This document shows positions 5,891-13,153 of a DNA stretch of 64,000 bases, one piece after another. The first letter of the stretch is position 1; each line of letters opens with the position of its first letter. The stretch is from positions 2,108,001-2,172,000 of the forward strand of contig NZ_CP064030.1 of assembly GCF_016865235.1 (NCBI RefSeq). Direction: 5' to 3'. The notes under the pieces are model-generated. The model worked only from the letters and a program-made list of their open reading frames with translations. It made no database searches and was not told where the DNA came from. The position numbers and the translations under genes were made by a program. The DNA is from Dyella caseinilytica. GTDB lineage: Bacteria > Pseudomonadota > Gammaproteobacteria > Xanthomonadales > Rhodanobacteraceae.

Positions 5891-7810
5891 ATGCCCATCG
5901 ACCCCGCGCCGCCGCAAACTGTCGCCAATCAACGCGCGATGACCATCATCGCGACGGCGGCGATCCTGGCGCTGTTGTACTTCGGCAGGGAAGTGCTGGT
6001 TCCGGTCACGCTCGCGTTGATACTCGGCCTGCTGATGGCGCCGGTGATGCGTGGATTGCGGCGAATCGGGTTTGGCCACACGCCCTCGGTGTTGATTGCC
6101 GTACTGCTGCTGACCTTTCTGCTAGGCGGGTTGCTGACGATCATCGGCTCGCAGGTGGTCCATCTAGCCCGAAGCTTGCCGCAATACGAGGCGACAATTC
6201 ACGCCAAACTGCAGGTGCTGCACGACGATACGCTCGGACGGATGGAGGCCGTTTCTGGCGAGGCAGGCAAGGTCATCGGCCTGGACGACAACTACGCCAC
6301 GTTGCCGAATGCCCAGGGTGTGATGACGGTTTCCACGGCAGCCGTACCTGCGGCCACGGCAACCAGCAACTCACTCAAAGCGGTGACCAAGGTGCTGTCC
6401 TCCATCTGGACGCCGCTGGAAACCGGCGGCATCGTGCTGGTGGTGTTGATTTTCGTGCTGCTGGAATACGAATCATTGCGCGACCGCTTTATCCGCCTGA
6501 TCGGCGGCAAGGATCTGCGTGCTACCACCGCGGCCATCAACGACGCAGGTGAGCGCCTGTCGCGCTTTTTCGTATCGCAATTCTCGGTCAACTTTGGCGT
6601 GGGTGTGGTGATCTGGCTGGGCCTGATGATCATGGGTCTGCCCAATGCGCTGCTGTGGGGTGCCTGCACGGCGGTGTTGCGCTTCGTGCCATATGTCGGT
6701 GTATGGCTGGCGGCGATTCTTGCCAGTCTGCTGGCGGCGGCGGTGGATCCTGGTTGGTCGTTGTTGCTGATGACGGTGGGCTTGTTTGCAGCGGTAGAGA
6801 TCATCGTCAGTCAGATGGTTGAGCCGCATCTATATGGACATACCACTGGACTGTCGCCGCTGGCGGTGGTCGTTGCCGCCATTTTCTGGAGCTGGCTGTG
6901 GGGCGCAGCCGGGTTGATTCTTTCCACGCCACTCACACTGTGCCTGGTGGTCGCAGGGCGGCATGTGAAGGCGTTGTCGCTGCTGGAAATCCTGCTTGGT
7001 GACCGGCCGGCGCTGTCGCTGCCTGAGCGGTTCTACCAACGCATGCTTTCGGGTGATTCACAAGAAGTGATCGCAGCAGCGCGCGAATTTCTAAAACGCA
7101 AATCGTTCGCCAAATATTGCGATGTGGTGCTTTTGCCGGCCTTGCAGCTGGCGTATATCGATGTCGTGCGAGGCGCGATCGGCCCCGAACAGCGGCTCAA
7201 GGCGCGGCGCTCGATCGTGAGGGTGATCGAAACGCTGGGCGGTGAGCCGCACGGGCGCTTCAGCTGGTGGCGAAGTCACTCCGTACTGGGTGACGGTAGT
7301 CTGGCGATGAGTCTTCGCCAGCAACGTGAAAATGTCAGCGGACGCTGGCAAGGCCCATTGGCGGTGGCGCCAAAGTCGATCGTGCTCTGCGTGGAAGCCT
7401 GCACGCAGGACGACGACATGGTGACTGAAATACTCGTGCGCGTCCTGCGTGACCTCAATATCGACGGACGCCATTTTTCGATGGACGACATCAAGGCTTT
7501 CGAATCCGAGGCGCATCCCGAGGCCACACCCGACGCGGTGTCCATGGTTTATGTCGTCAGCAGTGCGGCCGGCAAGGAAGAGGAACAGATCAATGCCACT
7601 GCCAACGATATGCGTCACCGCTTGCCCGAAGCGACCATTGTGGCTGTGATGCTGCCCCAATTGCTGGAAGCGCCTGAACAGATAACCGTTGGCGGCTCCA
7701 TAGACCGCGTGGCCAATTCGTTCGAAGAAGCGGCGCAGTTTGCCATTGCTACCGTGCCCGTGCTTTCGTCGACGAAGGTGGAGACGAAGGGCGACAAATC
7801 TGCCGCTTAG
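5891..7810 (+). CDS. AI-2E/PerM-family membrane transporter with long C-terminal domain
   Basis: The product has 639 residues. Residues 15-365 form the AI-2E transporter (PerM/TqsA) domain: paired helices near the N-terminus, an extracytoplasmic segment around 90-160, a helix GIVLVVLIFVLLEYESLRDR, and the conserved region with G-L-P-N-A-L-L-W-G, F-V-P-Y-V-G and V-E-P-H-L-Y-G-H-T-T-G-L-S-P. Residues about 370-639 are soluble, charged and largely helical, and do not belong to the core family, whose members usually have about 350-380 residues. Substrates vary within this family (autoinducer-2 export, Na+/H+ antiport, unknown solutes), so none is assigned. It is divergent from thiM and single-gene. 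Confidence 0.85.
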   Translation: MPIDPAPPQTVANQRAMTIIATAAILALLYFGREVLVPVTLALILGLLMAPVMRGLRRIGFGHTPSVLIAVLLLTFLLGGLLTIIGSQVVHLARSLPQYEATIHAKLQVLHDDTLGRMEAVSGEAGKVIGLDDNYATLPNAQGVMTVSTAAVPAATATSNSLKAVTKVLSSIWTPLETGGIVLVVLIFVLLEYESLRDRFIRLIGGKDLRATTAAINDAGERLSRFFVSQFSVNFGVGVVIWLGLMIMGLPNALLWGACTAVLRFVPYVGVWLAAILASLLAAAVDPGWSLLLMTVGLFAAVEIIVSQMVEPHLYGHTTGLSPLAVVVAAIFWSWLWGAAGLILSTPLTLCLVVAGRHVKALSLLEILLGDRPALSLPERFYQRMLSGDSQEVIAAAREFLKRKSFAKYCDVVLLPALQLAYIDVVRGAIGPEQRLKARRSIVRVIETLGGEPHGRFSWWRSHSVLGDGSLAMSLRQQRENVSGRWQGPLAVAPKSIVLCVEACTQDDDMVTEILVRVLRDLNIDGRHFSMDDIKAFESEAHPEATPDAVSMVYVVSSAAGKEEEQINATANDMRHRLPEATIVAVMLPQLLEAPEQITVGGSIDRVANSFEEAAQFAIATVPVLSSTKVETKGDKSAA

Positions 7811-7865
7811 TTCGTCCTATCCACGCTTACTCGCATTTATTCAATGCGGGTGACACGGTTTTGCC

Positions 7866-8573
7866 TCATTGCAAATCAGTCAGCTCGGTGCGCGTCAGTA
7901 TCCGTTGGATCGAGCCAGCCCGCATCACGGCAGCGCGGTCGCACATATGCGCCACGACGCCGGCATCGTGACTGACCAGCAGCATGGTCATGCCGTAACG
8001 CGCCTTGAGCTGGTTGAGCAGATTCAGAATTTCGGCCTGCACCGAGACATCCAGTGCCGAGGTTGGCTCATCCAACAGCAGCAATGTCGGTTGCAATAGC
8101 AAGGCGCGCGCAATGGCGACACGCTGCCGTTGCCCGCCTGACATCTGGTTGGGATAACGCTGCTCGATACCCGGCGGTAAGCCGACATCATCCAGCGCCT
8201 GGCGCATCCGCTTTAAAGGTTCGGGGACGCGATTGATCTTCAGTGGTTCGAGCAAAGCGCGGCCGACGGTATGACGTGGATGCAGAGACGCGTAGGGATC
8301 CTGAAACACCATCTGTACCAGACTGCGCATCGTGTCGTGTGGATAGCGCTCGGGTTGCAGCGCATGGCCGAACACCGAAACCTTGCCGTTCCACTGCGAG
8401 TGCAGTCCAGCCAGAATACGCAGCAGGGTGGATTTGCCGCAGCCGGACGGACCGATCAGGCCAAAGGTTTCGCCGGGTGTCACCTGCAGATGCACGGACG
8501 CAAGCACTTGCGTGGCGCCCCTTCTGCGCGTATCGAAACCGGCGCTGAGCGCTTCGCACACGATGGCGCTCAT
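7866..8573 (-). CDS. Dipeptide/oligopeptide ABC transporter ATPase (DppF/OppF-type)
   Basis: The product has 235 residues from the ATG at 8573, whose ATGA overlaps the stop of the preceding ATPase gene. Walker A is GPSGCGKS (about 38-45), the signature is MSGGQRQR, Walker B is LLLLDEPTSALD and the switch is VSHD. The C-terminus is short: the usual Zn/FeS-type oligopeptide extension is largely missing. It is the last gene of a five-gene importer operon. The frame is open to 8654, but an upstream start would run deep into the neighbour. Confidence 0.93.
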   Translation of the reverse strand: MSAIVCEALSAGFDTRRRGATQVLASVHLQVTPGETFGLIGPSGCGKSTLLRILAGLHSQWNGKVSVFGHALQPERYPHDTMRSLVQMVFQDPYASLHPRHTVGRALLEPLKINRVPEPLKRMRQALDDVGLPPGIEQRYPNQMSGGQRQRVAIARALLLQPTLLLLDEPTSALDVSVQAEILNLLNQLKARYGMTMLLVSHDAGVVAHMCDRAAVMRAGSIQRILTRTELTDLQ

Positions 8574-9412
8574 GACGGGTTTGTCTCCAACGATTCGGGA
8601 CGGAACACTGGCAGCATTTGTCCGTAGGTATGTCCATCGGGACGGCAATTCCACAGCGCGCGCGTATACGGCGAGGCGGATTCATGCAGTGCGCCAGTGG
8701 AGCATCGGTCCACCAGTTGACCGCGATACATCACCAGCACCTGCCGGCAATGGCGCGCTACCAGTGGAAGGTCGTGGCTGATCAACAGCAGACTCATCTT
8801 GTGCACATCAGCCAGCGCCATCATCAAGTCGAGCACCTGATCGCGCAGGCTGGCGTCCAACGCAGAAGTGGGTTCATCGGCAATCAGCAATCGCGGGCGA
8901 TTGACCAAGGCGATCGCCAGCATCACGCGCTGCCCCATGCCGCCGGACAATTGATGCGGATAGTGTTTGATCAGTTGGCTTGGCTGCGGCAAGCCGACTT
9001 CGTTCATGCTGTCCAGCACACGCTCAAGGCGCTCACTACGGTTCAGTCGGGTATGCAGGCGCAACGCTTCGCCAATCTGCTCGCCGATGGTCAGTCGTGG
9101 ATTGAGCGCGTGCCGTGGATCCTGCATGACCATGGCGATACTTGCACCACGCAATGCCTGCCATTCACGGTCATCCAGGGTGGAAAGCTCGCACCCGTCA
9201 AAACGCATTTCCTTGCTGTGCGCCTGCAGATTGGGCGGCAACAGGTTCATCAGCGCGCGCGCGGTCAACGATTTGCCGGAACCGGATTCGCCCACCAAGC
9301 CAGTGGCACCTGATTCGATCTCAAAGGAAAGTGGACCCGCCAACGGTGCTGCGTTGCCGCGACGATGCAACACTTCGAGTTGTTCCACACGCAATAGTGG
9401 ACGCTCAGCCAT
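8570..9412 (-). CDS. Dipeptide/oligopeptide ABC transporter ATPase (DppD/OppD-type)
   Basis: The product has 280 residues from the ATG at 9412. Walker A is GESGSGKS (about 41-48), the Q-loop is VMQDPRHALNP, the signature is LSGGMGQRV, Walker B is LLIADEPTSALD and the switch is ISHD. The segment S-P-Y-T-R-A-L-W near the C-terminus is typical of the oligopeptide importer ATPases. It overlaps the upstream permease gene by 8 bp and the downstream ATPase gene by 4 bp, so the four genes are translationally coupled. It forms a heterodimer with the next gene product (family knowledge). Confidence 0.94.
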   Translation of the reverse strand: MAERPLLRVEQLEVLHRRGNAAPLAGPLSFEIESGATGLVGESGSGKSLTARALMNLLPPNLQAHSKEMRFDGCELSTLDDREWQALRGASIAMVMQDPRHALNPRLTIGEQIGEALRLHTRLNRSERLERVLDSMNEVGLPQPSQLIKHYPHQLSGGMGQRVMLAIALVNRPRLLIADEPTSALDASLRDQVLDLMMALADVHKMSLLLISHDLPLVARHCRQVLVMYRGQLVDRCSTGALHESASPYTRALWNCRPDGHTYGQMLPVFRPESLETNPS

Positions 9413-10268
9413 GCCGCGGGTCTCCCAGATCGCGCAGGCCATCGGCCAGCAGGTTGAACGCAATGCAGACGATCAGGATCGCCGCGCCTGGGACGGCGGC
9501 CACCCACCATTGATCGAAAATCACCTTGCTGCCATCGGCCACCATGGCGCCCCATTCCGGCGTCGGTGGTTGCACGCCGAGGCCGAGAAAGCCGAGGCTG
9601 GAAAGCGAAAGTATGGTCGCCGCCATATCAAGCGCCAGGCGTACGTAGACGAAAGGCAGGCACATCGGTAGCACGTGTCCCCACAACAGCCGGCCGCCGC
9701 GGATGCCAAGCATGCGTGCGGCGGCAAGGTAGTCGCTGTCGCGCATGGCCAGCGTTTCCGCGCGCGCTTGGCGTGCATAACTGGGCCAGAGGGTCAGTGC
9801 AACAGCCAGTGCGCCGTTGAACGCGCCAGCGCCAAGCAATCCGGCGAAAGCCAGCGCGAGTACGAGTTGCGGGAAGGCCAGCACGATGTCCGTAAAGCGC
9901 ATCAGCACGCGTTCCACCCAGCCACCGGCGTAACCGGCGACGATCCCGATCAACAGGCCCACTGGCGCGGCAGCCATCATCACCAGCGCAGCAATCCCGA
10001 GCGTGGCGCGTGAGCCATAGATCAAGCGGGAAAGGAGATCGCGACCCAGCGCATCCGTGCCCAACCAATGTCCGGGGCCGGGTGGACGTAAACGCAGGGC
10101 AATATCTTGCTGCAGCGGATCCTTGGGTGCGAGCCACGGTGCAAACAGGGCGATCAGAATCAACAAGAGCAAGACAGCTGCGCCAAGCGTCGCAGCGGGC
10201 GAGCGCAAGCCTCGCTTGAGTCGCGGGCCGATATGAAGGAGGAAAGATGTATTCGCGCTAAGGTTCAT
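9405..10268 (-). CDS. Dipeptide-type ABC transporter permease (DppC-like)
   Basis: The inner-membrane permease has 287 residues. The first helix (about 27-47) is followed by the P-P-G-P-G-H-W-L-G-T-D-A-L-G-R-D-L-L-S-R motif typical of DppC/OppC, then five further helices. The cytoplasmic EAA-type loop (A-A-R-M-L-G-I-R-G...H-V-L-P) contacts the ATPases. It overlaps the DppB-like gene by 4 bp. Confidence 0.94.
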   Translation of the reverse strand: MNLSANTSFLLHIGPRLKRGLRSPAATLGAAVLLLLILIALFAPWLAPKDPLQQDIALRLRPPGPGHWLGTDALGRDLLSRLIYGSRATLGIAALVMMAAAPVGLLIGIVAGYAGGWVERVLMRFTDIVLAFPQLVLALAFAGLLGAGAFNGALAVALTLWPSYARQARAETLAMRDSDYLAAARMLGIRGGRLLWGHVLPMCLPFVYVRLALDMAATILSLSSLGFLGLGVQPPTPEWGAMVADGSKVIFDQWWVAAVPGAAILIVCIAFNLLADGLRDLGDPRHG

Positions 10269-11314
10269 CGCAAGCGAGGATCCAGCAAGCGGACCAGCAT
10301 GTCGGTGATCCCGTTGATCAAGATAAAGGCGACGCCTAGCACCAGCGTTGCGCCGAGAATGGCCGGCACGTCACCGTAAAACAACGCATTGGTCAGATAG
10401 CGTCCAATGCCGGGCCGGGCGAATACGGTTTCGGTCAACACCGCGCCTTGCAGCAGGCTGGTATACGCCAACGCAATCACTGTCAGCATCGGGCCCATGC
10501 AGTTGGGCAGCACATGGTGTACCAAAATCCATGATTGACCGGCGCCCTTGGCTCGCGCCAGTGTGACGTATTCCTGATGCAACTCGCCGAGCAGTGATGT
10601 GCGTGTGAGGCGCGCGATGCTGCCAAGCACGTAACTGGCCAGCAACAGCGCCGGCAATAGCATGTGCTTGATCGCGCTGTCGAAAGCGCCAGGCATGCCG
10701 CTGCGCCAACTATCGATCAACACCAGGCCGGTGGGCATATCTATGGTGTATTCGTAAGCATCGTCGAGTCGGCCTGGTCCGCCAGCCCAATGCCAGTGCG
10801 CATAAAACAGTGCCAGCGAGACCAATCCCAGCCAGAAAATCGGCACTGATGAACCGATCAGTGAAATCACGCGGATCACACTGTCGACCCATCCGCCCGG
10901 CCAGCGCGCGCTGAGCAGGGCAAGGCCGATACCGGTTATTGCACTGATCAGCAACGCAAGCGTGGAAAGCTCGAAGGTCGCGGGAAACACCTCGCGCAAT
11001 TCTGCTGCCACTGGCTGGCCGGTGGCCGTGGAAAGACCAAGATCGCCGTGACCCAGCCGGACCAGATAATGTCCGAACCGTTCGGGCAACGGTGCATCCA
11101 GGTCCAGCGCATGCCGGGCTTGCGCATAGGTTGCAGCGCTGGCGTGATCGCCAACCTGTTGCAGGGCAGGGTCGATGGGCGAAAAGGCAGACATCACAAA
11201 CGTGATCGCCAGCAGGCCGGCCAAGGTCAATGTCAGACTCAGCAGGCTGTTGCGGATCGCACGCAAAGGCGCCGCGATGCCTGACGACGTGTTGAACAAC
11301 GAATGCGCAGCCAT
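10265..11314 (-). CDS. Dipeptide-type ABC transporter permease (DppB-like)
   Basis: The inner-membrane permease has 349 residues. It has the N-terminal helix L-L-S-L-T-L-T-L-A-G-L-L-A-I-T-F-V, the periplasmic region R-F-G-H-Y-L-V-R-L-G-H-G-D-L-G-L-S typical of DppB, and the EAA loop A-R-A-K-G-A-G-Q-S-W...H-V-L-P-N. The membrane part ends near the C-terminus with M-L-V-R-L-L-D-P-R. It starts 3 bp after the stop of the binding-protein gene. Confidence 0.94.
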   Translation of the reverse strand: MAAHSLFNTSSGIAAPLRAIRNSLLSLTLTLAGLLAITFVMSAFSPIDPALQQVGDHASAATYAQARHALDLDAPLPERFGHYLVRLGHGDLGLSTATGQPVAAELREVFPATFELSTLALLISAITGIGLALLSARWPGGWVDSVIRVISLIGSSVPIFWLGLVSLALFYAHWHWAGGPGRLDDAYEYTIDMPTGLVLIDSWRSGMPGAFDSAIKHMLLPALLLASYVLGSIARLTRTSLLGELHQEYVTLARAKGAGQSWILVHHVLPNCMGPMLTVIALAYTSLLQGAVLTETVFARPGIGRYLTNALFYGDVPAILGATLVLGVAFILINGITDMLVRLLDPRLR

Positions 11315-11317
11315 CGG

Positions 11318-12922
11318 TTACTTGGTGACCTGATCGTAATAGACCATGTCCGCATCCAGCCCCTGGCGATAGCCCTGCACATTGCTGCGCATGGCGAGCT
11401 GGCTGCGCTCCTGCAGGGAGATCACGAACGGCGATTCACGTTGCACCTGGCGCTGGATGTCCTGGTAAAGACGCACGCGTTCGGCTGGATCGCTGATCAT
11501 CACTGCTTTTTGCGTTTCTGCCGTCAGCGTGGGCATCGACCAACCGGCACGCCACGCCAACGTATGGCTGCCGTTGTCCGGATTGGAGGCAAACGCGCTG
11601 GCCGTGGAGTGCGCGTCGAAGTAATCGGGTATCCAGTACAGCCACGCGGCCTGATAGGTGCGTGCACGCAGGCGCGTGTACACTTGCGCGCCTGCTTCGA
11701 TACGCAGATGCAGACGCACGCCGGCCTGCGCGAAACTCGACTGCAGGGATTGCGCGATATCGATAAATGGTTCCTCGTTGAACACGTCCAGGGTGATGTC
11801 GATGCCATGATCCAGACCGGCTTTGGCCAGTATCGCTCTGGCCCGCGCAGGGTCAAAATGATAGGGCGTGTCATCCAGCGCACCCGGAAAACCATCGGCC
11901 AGAAAGGCCTGATGCACGCTGAACTGCCCTTGCAGCAAACCCTCAGCCAAGCCGTGATAATCGACCAACCAGCGTGCTGCTTCCCATAACGCCGGATTAG
12001 CGAGGGCAGGGTTGGATGTGTCCGTCGTGTTGAACAATAGATAGCACACTGTCGCCGACGGGAACTGCGCGATGCGGATGCCGGGCTTGCCCTTCAACGC
12101 GGTGAATTGGTCGGGACCAAGATCGCGTGCGATATCGGCATCACCCACTTCAAGCAGCAGACGGCGCGTCGCTGCGTCCGCGATGTTTCGGATGATCAAC
12201 GTTTTGATGCGGGGTCCACCGCCGGGCGAACGCGGATTGGCATCCAGTACCAGCGCTTCGCGCGGCACATAGCGTCGGATGCTGAAAGGGCCGCTGCCGG
12301 AAGAGTGGGCTCTCAGCCAGCGGTTACCCTGGTCGTCATTCTGCTGGTGGGCGAGCACATCGCGCTTGTCCACGATGGAAGCGACCGTGGTGGTAAGAAT
12401 GTGCAGCGCAAAATTTGTGCTGACCGACGCGGGCCAGCTGATGCGTACATGCTGCGCGTCGACCGCAATCAGGCTGGCGTCGACATTGTCTGCATTCCAG
12501 CCCAGTTCGTTGAGAATGAAGGCCGGCGACCGATTGAGTTTTACGGCACGCGACAACGAGTAAATGACATCATCGGCGGTGACCGGGTCACCGTTGGCGA
12601 ACGTGGCGTTAGGCCGTAGCGTGAAGGTGACGCTGCGGTCATCGCTACCCACCACCCAACTTGCCGCAAGCACCGGTTTGAGCACGCTGGGATCATCCGG
12701 ATCCGCCTGCACCAGCCGCTGATAAATACTGCCAAACAACTGTTCGCTGGACAGCTCGAAACCTTCCGCTGGATCGAGACTCACCAGGTCATCCATGGCC
12801 TGCACCACCACCAGGATGCCTGGCGGGGTGTCTGCGTGTGCAGGCCATGCGGATAGAGCCAGGGCAAAGCCAAGCAGAATGCTCGCGTATCGATGGAGGG
12901 TAGGGTGGATCATCCTGAGCAT
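11318..12922 (-). CDS. Periplasmic peptide-binding protein, SBP family 5
   Basis: The product has 534 residues from the ATG at 12922. A Sec signal peptide (about 1-29; hydrophobic core I-L-L-G-F-A-L-A-L-S-A-W-P then A-H-A cleavage, no lipobox) precedes a family 5 solute-binding fold. Landmarks are S-L-D-P-A-E-G near the N-terminus, T-F-T-L-R-P-N-A-T-F-A-N-G-D-P-V-T-A-D-D-V (the SBP_bac_5 signature) and Y-W-I-P-D-Y-F-D near the C-terminus. The frame is open to 13144, but the extra residues are translated REP repeat (P-G-E-G-R-D-P) and not protein. Ligand class is inferred from the permeases; opines, peptides or metallophores are alternatives. Confidence 0.92.
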   Translation of the reverse strand: MLRMIHPTLHRYASILLGFALALSAWPAHADTPPGILVVVQAMDDLVSLDPAEGFELSSEQLFGSIYQRLVQADPDDPSVLKPVLAASWVVGSDDRSVTFTLRPNATFANGDPVTADDVIYSLSRAVKLNRSPAFILNELGWNADNVDASLIAVDAQHVRISWPASVSTNFALHILTTTVASIVDKRDVLAHQQNDDQGNRWLRAHSSGSGPFSIRRYVPREALVLDANPRSPGGGPRIKTLIIRNIADAATRRLLLEVGDADIARDLGPDQFTALKGKPGIRIAQFPSATVCYLLFNTTDTSNPALANPALWEAARWLVDYHGLAEGLLQGQFSVHQAFLADGFPGALDDTPYHFDPARARAILAKAGLDHGIDITLDVFNEEPFIDIAQSLQSSFAQAGVRLHLRIEAGAQVYTRLRARTYQAAWLYWIPDYFDAHSTASAFASNPDNGSHTLAWRAGWSMPTLTAETQKAVMISDPAERVRLYQDIQRQVQRESPFVISLQERSQLAMRSNVQGYRQGLDADMVYYDQVTK

Positions 12923-13006
12923 GTTGTTGTTCTTTTTCCAGCTAAACGAGACGGCTTGCCTGGTACCAAGGCTTGACGCCTCATTGTGCACAGACCTCTG
13001 TAGTAC

Positions 13007-13131
13007 CTCACCGTCATCCCGGCGAAGGCCGGGATCCATCTGCAATACAACGCGAAAAGTGTTCAACAGCGGTATTGTCACTTTCGGAGATAGTGTTAAT
13101 GGATCCCGGCCTTCGCCGGGATGACGGTGAG
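13007..13131. repeat. REP doublet (REPIN-like) between TonB receptor and SBP genes
   Basis: Two inverted copies of a ~33-bp palindromic unit (ACCGTCATCCCGGCGAAGG continuing to CCGGGATCCAT at 13007-13039, and its reverse complement at 13099-13131) flank about 60 bp. Each arm contains its own CCCGGC...GCCGGG hairpin. The whole element can fold into one long cruciform and may stabilise or terminate the mRNA between two genes of one operon. Confidence 0.88.
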
Positions 13132-13153
13132 GCAAGATTTGCACTTACGTTAC

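Noticed and set aside
12923..13144. N-terminal extension of the family 5 binding protein.
   Set aside because: It translates the REP doublet (P-G-E-G-R-D-P-type residues) and precedes a good signal peptide starting at 12922.
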